DNA of 10,863 bases, from assembly GCA_030613145.1 (NCBI GenBank), contig JAUWMM010000028.1, positions 1 to 10,863 of the forward strand. Reading direction: 5' to 3'. The translations under genes were made by a program, and so were the position numbers. Each line of letters begins with the position of its first letter. Within the stretch, counting starts at the first letter, position 1. Source of the stretch: Desulfobacterales bacterium. Lineage in GTDB: Bacteria; Desulfobacterota; Desulfobacteria; Desulfobacterales; C00003060. Positions 1-7,135 of the stretch are shown piece by piece. The notes under the pieces were generated by a model. That model was given only the letters and a program-made list of their open reading frames with translations, was not told the DNA's origin and did not search any database.

Positions 1-151
1 GAATTAGTTCAAGAAGTATGGAGTAGCCATCAAGCCATTTTCCATGCTCCGTTACCATTTTCGGGATAATAGATCCGAAATCAAGAATCCAAAATGTTGA
101 GGGCCAATGAATCTTGCTTGTTAAACGCTTTTTTGTTATAAATAGATCATA
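1..151. other. Gene-poor left edge upstream of PBP1A
   Basis: I recognise no gene here. Plus frame 1 is open from the edge to a TAA at 67-69 (22 codons). A minus-strand frame is open from about position 135 to the edge, with a possible ATG at 58-56 encoding MVTEHGKWLDGY and onward. Either could be the end or beginning of a neighbouring gene cut by the window, but both are too short to identify and neither start has a clear Shine-Dalgarno sequence. The stretch is AT-rich towards the PBP gene and carries the candidate promoter listed separately. Confidence 0.3.
114..142 (+). promoter_or_regulatory. Candidate sigma-70 type promoter for PBP1A
   Basis: TTGCTT at 114-119 and TATAAA at 137-142 are separated by 17 bases. 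The -10 matches the consensus in 5 of 6 positions, the -35 in only 3. Transcription would begin around 148-150, leaving almost no leader before the ATG at 152. The call rests on pattern matching in AT-rich DNA, so it is weak. Confidence 0.3.
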
Positions 152-2554
152 ATGCGTTATCGGAGTCGACCTCAGGTCAAAGAGATAAAATCCAGAAGGA
201 GCATGAGGGGAACCTTGGGAAGGTTTCTGTATTTTTTTTACGGAACCCTCTTGGTTTTGTCCCTCCTGGCAGGGCTTTTTGTCGGAGGGGTCTATTTTTA
301 CTTTACAAGAGATCTGCCCAAGATATCCTCTTTGGAGGATTACCGCCCACCTATTATCACTACTGTCTACTCGGATGACAAGCGCAAGATTGCCGAGTTC
401 TTCAATGAACGAAGGATCGTAGTTCCCCTTTCCGGTATGCCGGAGATGCTTATCAGTGCCTTTGTTGCAGCCGAAGACGCTCGGTTTTACAAACATGAAG
501 GAGTTGACCTTGTCAGCATCGCCCGGGCTTTTTTAAAAAACATCGAAGCAGGCAGCATCATTCAGGGGGGTAGCACTATAACCCAGCAGGTTGCCAAGTC
601 TTTCTTCCTATCACCTGAAAAAAGTTATGCCCGTAAGGTACGAGAGGCGATCCTAGCCTATCGCATAGACAAGGCATTTACCAAAGACGAAATTCTGTTG
701 CTCTATCTCAACCAGATATACCTTGGACATGGTGCTTATGGTGTTTACGCTGCCGCCGAAAACTATTTCGGAAAATCAGTAGCCGATCTTAATCTAGCCG
801 AATGCTCCATGCTGGCCGGTCTGCCGCAAGCGCCCAGTCGTTATTCTCCGTTTGTGTATCCCCAAAAGGCGAAGCAGCGCCAGATCTATGTCTTAAATCG
901 GATGATCAATGAAGAATTAATTACAAACGTAGAGGCAACCGAGGCCATCGATACACAGCTTGATATCAAGCCCAGACGCAACTGGTACATCGAGGAGGTT
1001 CCCTACTACACTGAATACGTACGGAAGTATGTGGAGGAAAAATACGGCAGGGATGTCCTCTATAATGAGGGTCTCACAATACACACGGCTGTCAACATCG
1101 AGATGCAAAAGGCGGGCCAGGCGGCCATGAACCACGGGCTACATGAGCTGGACAAAAGGCAGGGGTATCGGGGCCCGCTCAAACACTTGGAACCAGAGCA
1201 GTTCGAGGCCTTTTCTCAAGAGATCCAAGATAACCTTGAGAAACACCCGCTGGAAGAAAAAAGCATCATCCAGGGGGTAGTGATTGCAGTAAATGACAGT
1301 GAGCAAAAGGCCACGGTTCGCATCGGAGGCGAACAAGGAGACCTTCTTCTTGAGGACATGAAATGGGCAAGGAAACCCGACCCGGAGGTTGCCAACTACG
1401 ACGTCAAGGTGGAGAAGGTCAGCGATGTTCTCAAGGTGGGCGATGTGATCCTGGCAAGGGTTAAGGCTCAGCAGAAAGAGACCGGGCAATGGGATTTGGC
1501 TTTGGAACAGAGACCCACTGTGGAGGGGGGACTCCTTTGCATGGAGGCTGAAACCGGCTACGTAAAAGCTATGATCGGGGGTCGGGACTTCAAGGTAAGT
1601 CAGTTTAACCGCGCCATACAAGCACGGCGTCAGCCCGGGTCGGCCTTTAAACCGATTATTTACGCCGCTGCCCTCGATAAGGGCTATACGCCTGCAACCA
1701 TTATCATAGATTCCCCAATCGTTTATGAGGATACGGAAAACGAATTCATATGGAAACCAAGGAACTACGAAGAAAAGTTTCACGGCCCCACTCTTTTCCG
1801 GACTGCGCTGGCCAAGTCCCGAAACGTAGTTACTATCAAGATTCTCAAGGATATCGGTTTAGATTATATAATAGAGTATGCCCGAAAACTGGGCATCCAG
1901 TCCAAGCTCACCAGGGACCTTTCTCTTGCACTCGGCTCATCAGGCACCTCACTACTTGAGTTGGTACGCGCTTATGCCATTTTTAACAATCAAGGATATC
2001 GGGTAAAGCCATGTTTTATCACTAAGGTAGTAGATAGGGACGGGAATATTTTAGAAGAGAATCAGCCTGAAAGCGAAAAAGTTATTGAGAAGAGCACGGC
2101 GTATATCATTACCAATCTCCTCCAAGGAGTGGTTCAGCACGGAACCGGCTGGCGGATCAAGGCCCTTGGTCGGCCTGCAGCAGGCAAAACCGGTACAACC
2201 AACGAACTCCACGATGCCTGGTTCATAGGATATACCCCAATCTACGTCACAGGGACTTGGGTGGGATTTGATGAAGAGAAACCACTCGGCATTAACGAAA
2301 CGGGTTCTCGGGCTGCCAGTCCCATTTGGCTGGAGTTTATGCGGGCAGCCCTCAAGGACAAGCCAGTACGGGTTTTCCAGGTGCCGGATGGTGTGGTCTT
2401 TGCCAAGATAGATGCAGAGACCGGGCTCCTGGCAGTCCCGGAATCAAATGAGACCGTCTTTGAATGCTTTAAGGAAGGAACTGTTCCGACTGAATACACG
2501 AAAAAACCCGGTTCTATCACTGAACCGAGCCAGTTTTTTAAATCAGATATGTAA
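152..2554 (+). CDS. mrcA: Penicillin-binding protein 1A (bifunctional transglycosylase/transpeptidase)
   Basis: Class A PBP that polymerises lipid II into glycan strands and cross-links them on the periplasmic face of the inner membrane. It has a short basic cytoplasmic tail, one membrane anchor (about residues 24-50) and a GT51 transglycosylase domain. GT51 shows EDARFYKHEG with the catalytic Glu at 108, GGSTITQQ at 139-146, and the conserved RKVREAILAYRID and LNQIYLGHGAYG stretches. An OB-like insert lies at about 370-455, as in Gram-negative PBP1A. The transpeptidase domain shows SAFK (Ser497, Lys500), SRN (556-558) and KTGT (679-682), so both active sites look intact. The length of 800 aa is normal. 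The start is uncertain: the ATG at 152 lacks a Shine-Dalgarno, while an internal ATG at 203 has AAGGAG only one base upstream, too close to work well. I kept 152. It is the only plus-strand gene and converges on the CBS-ACT gene. Confidence 0.95.
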   Translation: MRYRSRPQVKEIKSRRSMRGTLGRFLYFFYGTLLVLSLLAGLFVGGVYFYFTRDLPKISSLEDYRPPIITTVYSDDKRKIAEFFNERRIVVPLSGMPEMLISAFVAAEDARFYKHEGVDLVSIARAFLKNIEAGSIIQGGSTITQQVAKSFFLSPEKSYARKVREAILAYRIDKAFTKDEILLLYLNQIYLGHGAYGVYAAAENYFGKSVADLNLAECSMLAGLPQAPSRYSPFVYPQKAKQRQIYVLNRMINEELITNVEATEAIDTQLDIKPRRNWYIEEVPYYTEYVRKYVEEKYGRDVLYNEGLTIHTAVNIEMQKAGQAAMNHGLHELDKRQGYRGPLKHLEPEQFEAFSQEIQDNLEKHPLEEKSIIQGVVIAVNDSEQKATVRIGGEQGDLLLEDMKWARKPDPEVANYDVKVEKVSDVLKVGDVILARVKAQQKETGQWDLALEQRPTVEGGLLCMEAETGYVKAMIGGRDFKVSQFNRAIQARRQPGSAFKPIIYAAALDKGYTPATIIIDSPIVYEDTENEFIWKPRNYEEKFHGPTLFRTALAKSRNVVTIKILKDIGLDYIIEYARKLGIQSKLTRDLSLALGSSGTSLLELVRAYAIFNNQGYRVKPCFITKVVDRDGNILEENQPESEKVIEKSTAYIITNLLQGVVQHGTGWRIKALGRPAAGKTGTTNELHDAWFIGYTPIYVTGTWVGFDEEKPLGINETGSRAASPIWLEFMRAALKDKPVRVFQVPDGVVFAKIDAETGLLAVPESNETVFECFKEGTVPTEYTKKPGSITEPSQFFKSDM

Positions 2555-2558
2555 TAAG

Positions 2559-2637
2559 AGCTGATAGCTCATAGCTCAAAGGTGAACAGCCTTCCTTGTC
2601 TTTTCAACTATGAGCTGTCAGCTACGAGCTATCAGCT
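2559..2637. repeat. Inverted heptamer arrays between convergent genes
   Basis: After the PBP1A stop, the plus strand carries four heptamers beginning AGCTGAT then AGCTCAT (2559-2586). The minus strand from 2637 down to 2603 carries five of the same family (AGCTGAT, AGCTCGT and variants). The outer 18 bases, 2559-2576 and 2620-2637, are complementary with one mismatch, so either transcript could fold a long stem with a 43-base loop. The element fills nearly the whole 86-base gap between the two convergent stop codons. No T-run follows either arm, so it is not a standard rho-independent terminator, though it may still block or stabilise 3' ends. Confidence 0.85.
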
Positions 2638-2640
2638 AAT

Positions 2641-3336
2641 CTACGGAATCCGCACTCTTCGGTTTTCCACCTCTTCCAGCAAGTCCTTGGACGTGTAAAG
2701 GACCACGAATTTTTCTTCCAGTGCTCTGACCAGGTCCCTGAGCTTCTCTTCCGGCAAGGCACTGCTGCGCATGTAAACATTACGACGGCCCTCTTCTGCG
2801 GTTTCGCGTGTGGATAGAATGCTTACAATGCGCCCCCCATAGAAGCGTATCGTGTCGGCTGGTTCACGGAGCGAACCCGGGCGATCCTCCAGGCTGAAGG
2901 CAAATTGAATGCCGCCGGTATAGACTCCAGCAATATTGATCAGGACCTTGAAAATGTCGGTTTGTGTGACAATACCGATCAGTCTACCCTTATCGTTAAT
3001 AACCGGGAGCGATGAGATCTTGTTCTCAAGCATCAGAATCGCAGCAAATTCCACTGTCTCGTCCGGCCTGACATACGCCAGATTTGTAATCATCAGGTCC
3101 TTTATCTTGATGGAAGAAAGAAGATAATTCAACTCGTACACATCCAGCGTGGTTGCCTTCGATGGTGCGGCGTCTTTCAAATCCCTGTCACTGACAATAC
3201 CAACCAGTTCGCCCTTCTTGTTGACCACAGGCAAGCAGCGGACCTTTTTTTCCTTCATGATAATCGACGCCTTCATAATGGAGGCGTCCTCATCTATGGT
3301 GATGACATCAGTCGTCATCCACCCCTGCACTAGCAT
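2641..3336 (-). CDS. CBS-pair and ACT domain protein (AcuB-like)
   Basis: Probable soluble regulatory or sensor protein of 231 aa. CBS repeat 1 is at about residues 7-56 (CLPVVNKKGELVGIVSDRD) and CBS repeat 2 at about 80-133 (SLPVINDKGRLIGIVTQTD). An ACT-like domain follows at about 143-215 and opens with the typical DRPGSL. The CBS-CBS-ACT order and length match the AcuB family. By family knowledge, CBS pairs bind adenosine nucleotides and ACT domains bind amino acids or other small ligands; the ligand here is unknown, and no enzymatic domain is present. The start is well supported by AAGGAGG 8 bases upstream. It lies 33 bases downstream of the universal stress protein gene on the same strand, so co-transcription is likely. 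I do not assign an acetoin-utilisation role because no acuA or acuC neighbour is visible. Confidence 0.9.
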   Translation of the reverse strand: MLVQGWMTTDVITIDEDASIMKASIIMKEKKVRCLPVVNKKGELVGIVSDRDLKDAAPSKATTLDVYELNYLLSSIKIKDLMITNLAYVRPDETVEFAAILMLENKISSLPVINDKGRLIGIVTQTDIFKVLINIAGVYTGGIQFAFSLEDRPGSLREPADTIRFYGGRIVSILSTRETAEEGRRNVYMRSSALPEEKLRDLVRALEEKFVVLYTSKDLLEEVENRRVRIP

Positions 3337-3344
3337 AGAAGTTT

Positions 3345-3351
3345 CCTCCTT
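3345..3351 (-). promoter_or_regulatory. Strong Shine-Dalgarno for the CBS-ACT gene
   Basis: On the minus strand AAGGAGG sits 8 bases before the ATG at 3336. It is the clearest ribosome binding site in the window and fixes the start. It lies inside the 33-base gap after the USP stop, so the second gene of the pair may be translated better than the first, which lacks a comparable site. Confidence 0.85.
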
Positions 3352-3369
3352 ATTGTGTGTTTACACCGT

Positions 3370-4314
3370 TCAAGAAACCACCCACACCGCCATATCCCTT
3401 GCCTGCTGGACGATCTTATTGGAGACACTTCCAAACAGGAAACGTTCTGTGCGTGAGACCCCACGACGACCGATCATGATGGACCCGTAGCCACCCTCCC
3501 TGGCCTCCTTCATAATGGTTCGGGCAACACCTAATGCTTTTGTTACAAGACGGGTCTTTATGGCAAACGCGGGGACATTATTTTGTATTAAAAAGGTCTT
3601 AGCCTGAGAAAGCAACTCTTCGGCATCATCTATTACCCTCTGCTCAATGGTGGATTCAAGCTCTGACAGTCCTGTCCACATCAAGGTCGTATCCCCCACA
3701 ATCAGTGGGGCAACGGCATGCAAGATGGTCACCTCCATGGGACCTGCCTCAGCGAGAAGCCATGCGACATGCTCTAGGACACGTTTAGAATTCGGAGAAC
3801 TATCCACTGGTACCAGAAGCCTTCGAGAGTCTATCTTGCCATGTATTATGCACAGAATCGGCCCTTTGGTGTGCTGGAGCACCTTGTGTGTAACATTTCC
3901 CATTAAGAACTCTTCTATAGCGCTTGTACCATGACGTCCCAGCACTATCCCATCATAGGTGCCTTCCTGTTCCAGTGCCAGGATATCTCGGGCTACACCG
4001 GAAGAGAGCTCCTTGACCAGGGTGCGGATATTTTCCGGGTGAATGCCCGCCCCGGTCAAGATCCCCGTGGCCTCCTCCAGCACGAAGTCTGCTTTGTTCC
4101 GATTTTCCTTATGCACTTTTTCCGCGAAGTCTTGTATTTGCAACATCTCGGCCATACTTTCCCCTGGTTCCAGAAAAAGAGCAGGGATGTCAGGAAGTAT
4201 ATAGAGCAAGTCTATCTTCACCCGCGTACCTTTCCCCAAAATGAATACGAGATATTTAACTATGTCCATGCTCGCAGGCGACCCATCGATTCCTACTAGA
4301 ATATGTTTTCCCAT
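3370..4314 (-). CDS. Tandem universal stress protein (two UspA domains)
   Basis: Cytoplasmic stress protein of 314 aa made of two fused UspA folds. Domain 1 (about 1-158) begins HILVGIDGS; domain 2 (about 163-314) begins RRLLVPVDSS. ATP-binding Usp proteins carry G-x2-G-x9-G-(S/T). Domain 2 has this motif intact (GRRG at 282-285, then Gly295-Ser296). Domain 1 has GRHG at 126-129 but ends Gly139-Asn140, so one half may bind nucleotide differently or not at all. The start fits the family (MGKHILVGID). No good Shine-Dalgarno is present; instead a heptamer repeat array ends 5 bases before the ATG. It is the first gene of a likely two-gene operon with the CBS-ACT gene, and both encode domains known to bind adenine nucleotides. 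The physiological trigger cannot be read from the sequence. Confidence 0.93.
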   Translation of the reverse strand: MGKHILVGIDGSPASMDIVKYLVFILGKGTRVKIDLLYILPDIPALFLEPGESMAEMLQIQDFAEKVHKENRNKADFVLEEATGILTGAGIHPENIRTLVKELSSGVARDILALEQEGTYDGIVLGRHGTSAIEEFLMGNVTHKVLQHTKGPILCIIHGKIDSRRLLVPVDSSPNSKRVLEHVAWLLAEAGPMEVTILHAVAPLIVGDTTLMWTGLSELESTIEQRVIDDAEELLSQAKTFLIQNNVPAFAIKTRLVTKALGVARTIMKEAREGGYGSIMIGRRGVSRTERFLFGSVSNKIVQQARDMAVWVVS

Positions 4315-4318
4315 GTCA

Positions 4319-4374
4319 GTTATCCGTTATTTGTTGTCCGTTATTTGTTATTCGTTATTGGTTATTCGTTATTG
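4319..4374. repeat. Heptanucleotide tandem array (GTTATTN)x8 before usp
   Basis: Eight consecutive 7-base units with consensus GTTATTN fill 4319-4374. Most of the variation is in the last two bases, and GTTATTC/GTTATTG alternates at the distal end, giving a 14-base higher-order unit. On the minus strand the array reads as AATAAC-type units ending 5 bases before the USP start codon, so it occupies the position of the ribosome binding site and leader. It is non-coding, so copy-number change would not shift a frame but would alter leader length and spacing. Confidence 0.92.
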
Positions 4375-4410
4375 GTCAAAGAAAGAGAGCTAAAGTGAAC
4401 TAAAATGCCT

Positions 4411-4440
4411 CAATTCCTTAATTCCGCATTCTCAATTCCC
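4411..4440. repeat. Short GGAATT-type repeat at the recN 3' end
   Basis: On the minus strand GAAT/GGAATT-like motifs recur at 7-, 7- and 8-base steps (the complementary ATTC occurs at 4413, 4421, 4428 and 4435). The array overlaps the last codons and the TGA stop of recN. It is less regular than the array at 4319-4374. The remaining 36 bases between the two arrays show nothing I can name. Confidence 0.55.
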
Positions 4441-6138
4441 CTGCCTCGCCATCATCTCCCTAGCGTGATCCAGGGTCTTCTTGGTGATCTTCACCCCTCC
4501 CAGCATACGAGCCAACTCTTTCACGCGGGCCTCTTCGTGCAAGGGCGTAATCGTGGTCCGGGTGCGCCCTCTGTTAATCCTCTTGGCAATCTTGAAATGA
4601 TGCTTCCCAAACTGCGCCATCTGGGGCAGGTGTGTGATGCAGATTACCTGATGAAAACGGGCCAGGGACTGAAGCTTCCGGCCTACCACTTCAGCCACAC
4701 CACCGCCAATGCCTGCATCTACCTCATCAAAGATTAGGGTCTCCACGGACTCCCGTGTTGCCAGAATCGCCTTCAACGCGAGAATAATCCGGGAAAGCTC
4801 GCCGCCTGACACGATCTGGATAAGCGGCCTCAAATCCTCACCCACATTGGGGGCAACCAGGAAATCGACACGGTCTATACCCGTAGCCTCAATACCACTG
4901 TTGTCCAACAAGAAATGAGGACCCGCGCTCTCATCAACCGGGCTGTGTTTGAACCTTACTTCAAACCGGGTTCCCGACATCCCCAACGAGGCCAACTCGT
5001 GCTGAACCTTGGCTGACAGTCGCTCAGCAGCTTTTTTCCTCTTCTCAGACAGCTCACGGCACATCTTGCAGATTTTCTCATACAACTGATCTACCTTTTC
5101 CTCTACCTCAGCTATCCGGTCCGGCAGGAATGATATGCGTTTTAGCTCCTCTTCAGCCTCCTTGCCGTAGGCCAAGACCGAATCAAGGGAACCCTCATAT
5201 TTCCTTTTTAGACTCTGAAGCAGATCTATCCTAAGTTCTACTGCTTCCAGTCTGTCGCTATCAAAGATAATGTTCTGCAAATACCCCCGCAGCTCATTGG
5301 CAATGTCTTCCAACTCGAAAGAAGCCGACTCCACCCTCTCTGCCATAGGAGTCAGTGCCTGATCAATCTGACCGAGTGTTTGAAGCTCTCTTCCAACTTC
5401 GGTCAAATGTTCAAGGACCGCTCCGTGTTCTCCGTAGAGACGCTCCACACATCTGCCGGCACCTTCATACAAACGCTCCGCATGCTTAAGGCGTTGACGT
5501 TCTTGCTCGAGGTCCTCGTCTTCCTGAGGGGCTATTTGGCTCTGGTCGATCTCGTGACACTGAAATTCAAGAAGTTCACGGCGTTCGGATTGTTCGGTTA
5601 GCTGACGCTTCAGGGTGTCTCGCCTCCTGATCAGCGGAAGCATCTCTTGATAACACCTGGAGACATTGCCGCGAAGTTCGGACAATCCCCCATACTGGTC
5701 AAGAACTAGGAGGTGGTGTTCCGGCTTCAGTAAACTCTGGTGGGCATGCTGACCAGAGATACTGGCAAGATGCTCGTTTATAGTAGAAAGCATCTGCATG
5801 GTAGCCAGCCGACCATTGATATAGACCCTGTGGCGGCCGTTTCTATTAATGACACGGCGGGCCAACAGGCCTTCCGTCAGATCGAAACCCTGCTCCTGGG
5901 CAGCCCTTGCTGCAGGAGTTTCAGGCGGCACCTCAAAGAGGGCTTCCAGCTCGGCAGTCTCTTCAGAGGAGCGGATCAGTTCAGGCGAGGCACGGCCTCC
6001 AAGGATCAGGTTAACGGCGTTTATGATTATCGATTTGCCGGCACCTGTTTCTCCGGTCAATACTGTGAGCCCTTTTGCAAACCTAACAGAAAGGTCGTCA
6101 ATGATTGCAAAGTTCTTTATGGAGAGTTCCCGAAGCAT
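4432..6138 (-). CDS. recN: DNA repair protein RecN
   Basis: SMC-like ATPase acting early in recombinational repair of double-strand breaks. At 568 aa it has the usual RecN length and order. Walker A is GETGAGKS at 29-36, right after the typical start MLRELSIKNFAIIDDL. A long charged alpha-helical coiled-coil region spans about 155-380 with the short hinge-like break expected for RecN. The ABC signature VSGGELSR is at 443-450, Walker B TLIFDEVDAGIGG at 467-479, and the switch His is in ITHLPQMA at 501-508. Nothing is missing. The start has only a weak purine-rich site (AAGTGA, very close to the ATG). I looked for a LexA-type palindrome upstream and saw none. It appears to stand alone: a repeat-filled spacer of 238 bases separates it from cooC upstream and 117 bases separate it from usp downstream. 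Confidence 0.97.
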   Translation of the reverse strand: MLRELSIKNFAIIDDLSVRFAKGLTVLTGETGAGKSIIINAVNLILGGRASPELIRSSEETAELEALFEVPPETPAARAAQEQGFDLTEGLLARRVINRNGRHRVYINGRLATMQMLSTINEHLASISGQHAHQSLLKPEHHLLVLDQYGGLSELRGNVSRCYQEMLPLIRRRDTLKRQLTEQSERRELLEFQCHEIDQSQIAPQEDEDLEQERQRLKHAERLYEGAGRCVERLYGEHGAVLEHLTEVGRELQTLGQIDQALTPMAERVESASFELEDIANELRGYLQNIIFDSDRLEAVELRIDLLQSLKRKYEGSLDSVLAYGKEAEEELKRISFLPDRIAEVEEKVDQLYEKICKMCRELSEKRKKAAERLSAKVQHELASLGMSGTRFEVRFKHSPVDESAGPHFLLDNSGIEATGIDRVDFLVAPNVGEDLRPLIQIVSGGELSRIILALKAILATRESVETLIFDEVDAGIGGGVAEVVGRKLQSLARFHQVICITHLPQMAQFGKHHFKIAKRINRGRTRTTITPLHEEARVKELARMLGGVKITKKTLDHAREMMARQGN

Positions 6139-6141
6139 TCA

Positions 6142-6176
6142 CTTATGAATTGACGATTGATGATTGTCGATTGTGA
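6142..6176. repeat. Heptamer array (ATTGNNG type) upstream of recN
   Basis: Five 7-base units starting a few bases upstream of the recN ATG. The four central ones are ATTGACG, ATTGATG and two close variants (6149-6176); the first (6142-6148) is degenerate. The same family reappears in inverted orientation at 6379-6400, at the other end of the spacer, where it overlaps the end of cooC. Confidence 0.75.
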
Positions 6177-6396
6177 ATAAAGTCTTTCAAGCATCGCGAT
6201 AGTTCAGGATTCATCGCTTTTTCTGTCATTTCGACCAAAGGGAGAAATCTTCCGCTTCCAGTAGGTCTTACAACAAAGATTTCTCGCTTTCAGCCGGCGT
6301 AGCCGAGGCCACTATGGCGAAGTCGGCTCGCTCGAAATGACAATAGTGGCTCGAAATGACAATACGCGCTGGACTATCAACAATCATCAATCGTCA
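6151..6396. repeat. 246-bp spacer element bounded by perfect 17-bp inverted repeats
   Basis: TGACGATTGATGATTGT at 6151-6167 is the exact reverse complement of 6380-6396. The arms enclose 212 bases containing the TGTCATTTCGA element. The right arm overlaps the last codons of cooC and encodes its final residues (TIDDC, then the stop at 6377). I see no open reading frame for a transposase and no target-site duplication at the ends, so it is either a small non-autonomous element or two facing copies of the local heptamer array. Confidence 0.8.
6224..6361. repeat. TGTCATTTCGA interspersed-type inverted repeat element
   Basis: TGTCATTTCGA at 6224-6234 is the reverse complement of TCGAAATGACA at 6332-6342 and again at 6351-6361. 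Inside lie GAGAAATCT (6242-6250) and its complement AGATTTCTC (6277-6285). The right end contains a 16-base direct repeat (6330-6345 and 6349-6364), as if the terminus had been duplicated. From memory, TGTCATTTCGA...GAGAAATCT sequences occur as dispersed intergenic repeats in many bacterial genomes; I could not verify this here. It may fold into a hairpin downstream of cooC. Confidence 0.8.
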
Positions 6397-7135
6397 TGAT
6401 CGTCTCAAAAATCTCATCCAGCGCTCTGACTGACCTTGCATCATCCGGCAATTCCGTGGTGGCGCGCCCCTCGGCATCGTAGAGGGCAATCAACTCGTCC
6501 TCCGGCACGCAGCCTGCCAGGTTCAGTTTGGCATCATCAACCGCATCTTTGACAGCAGAGGGAAGATCTTGGTTGACCCGGTTTATGATCACATAGTCTT
6601 TCTTGATATTTAGCTTAAGCTCCCGGGCAAGATCTCGAATCCGCTTGGCTGCCAATATCCCCCGCTGGGTAGGATCAGAAACAATCAGCAGGGTATCAGC
6701 CCGCCGGGCCACCAGACGACTTATATGCTCCATGCCGGCCTCATTATCAAGGACCACTACCCGGTAGTTTCCGCAAAGGGTATCCATGTACCGGGAAAGG
6801 AGGGTGTTGGCATGACAATAGCAGCCCGGGCCTTCGGGCCGCCCCATAACGATCAAATCATACCCCTGGCTTTCTATCAAGGACTCGTGAACTTTATATT
6901 CCATATAGAGGTCCCTAGTCATACCCGGTGGAACACCATCTTTAAGCCCCTCCCTTGCCTCACCAAGGGTGGTCTCCACCGCCAGTCCAAGAACCTCATT
7001 CAAGTTCGCATTGGCATCCGCATCCACGGCAAGGATCGGCACCATCCCTTTCTTTAGAAGAAAGCGTATTAGAAGGCCTGCAATCGTGGTCTTGCCGGTT
7101 CCGCCCTTGCCGGCCATGGCAATGGTCATACTCAT
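6377..7135 (-). CDS. cooC: CooC/AcsF-type nickel-insertion ATPase for CODH/ACS
   Basis: MinD/ParA-class P-loop ATPase of 252 aa, by family a maturation factor that supports nickel insertion into carbon monoxide dehydrogenase or acetyl-CoA synthase. It shows the deviant Walker A KGGTGKTT (residues 10-17), AVDAD at 36-40, VVLDNEAGMEH at 127-137, and the CooC hallmark Cys-x-Cys in GPGCYCHAN (Cys105, Cys107), which binds metal at the dimer interface in characterised CooC. The frame extends further upstream, but I chose the ATG at 7135. It forms TAATG with the stop of the RACo gene, it has AGAGGA 7 bases upstream, and it puts the P-loop at the normal N-terminal position. Translation is therefore probably coupled to RACo. 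The last residues, TIDDC, are encoded by an arm of the inverted repeat at 6151-6396. The alternative reading is another CooC-like ParA protein, but CxC plus RACo makes the CODH/ACS role likely. Confidence 0.9.
   Translation of the reverse strand: MSMTIAMAGKGGTGKTTIAGLLIRFLLKKGMVPILAVDADANANLNEVLGLAVETTLGEAREGLKDGVPPGMTRDLYMEYKVHESLIESQGYDLIVMGRPEGPGCYCHANTLLSRYMDTLCGNYRVVVLDNEAGMEHISRLVARRADTLLIVSDPTQRGILAAKRIRDLARELKLNIKKDYVIINRVNQDLPSAVKDAVDDAKLNLAGCVPEDELIALYDAEGRATTELPDDARSVRALDEIFETIMTIDDC

Noticed and set aside
1139..1783. 214-codon minus-strand open frame inside PBP1A
   Set aside because: Antisense shadow of an intact PBP1A with all catalytic motifs; no recognisable domain.
4319..4374. 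CRISPR or iteron origin reading of the heptamer array
   Set aside because: Units are contiguous without spacers, no replication initiator gene is nearby, and similar arrays with other sequences occur in other spacers.
6139..6376. SOS (LexA) operator upstream of recN
   Set aside because: No LexA-type palindrome was found by eye in the spacer; the palindromes present belong to the repeat elements.
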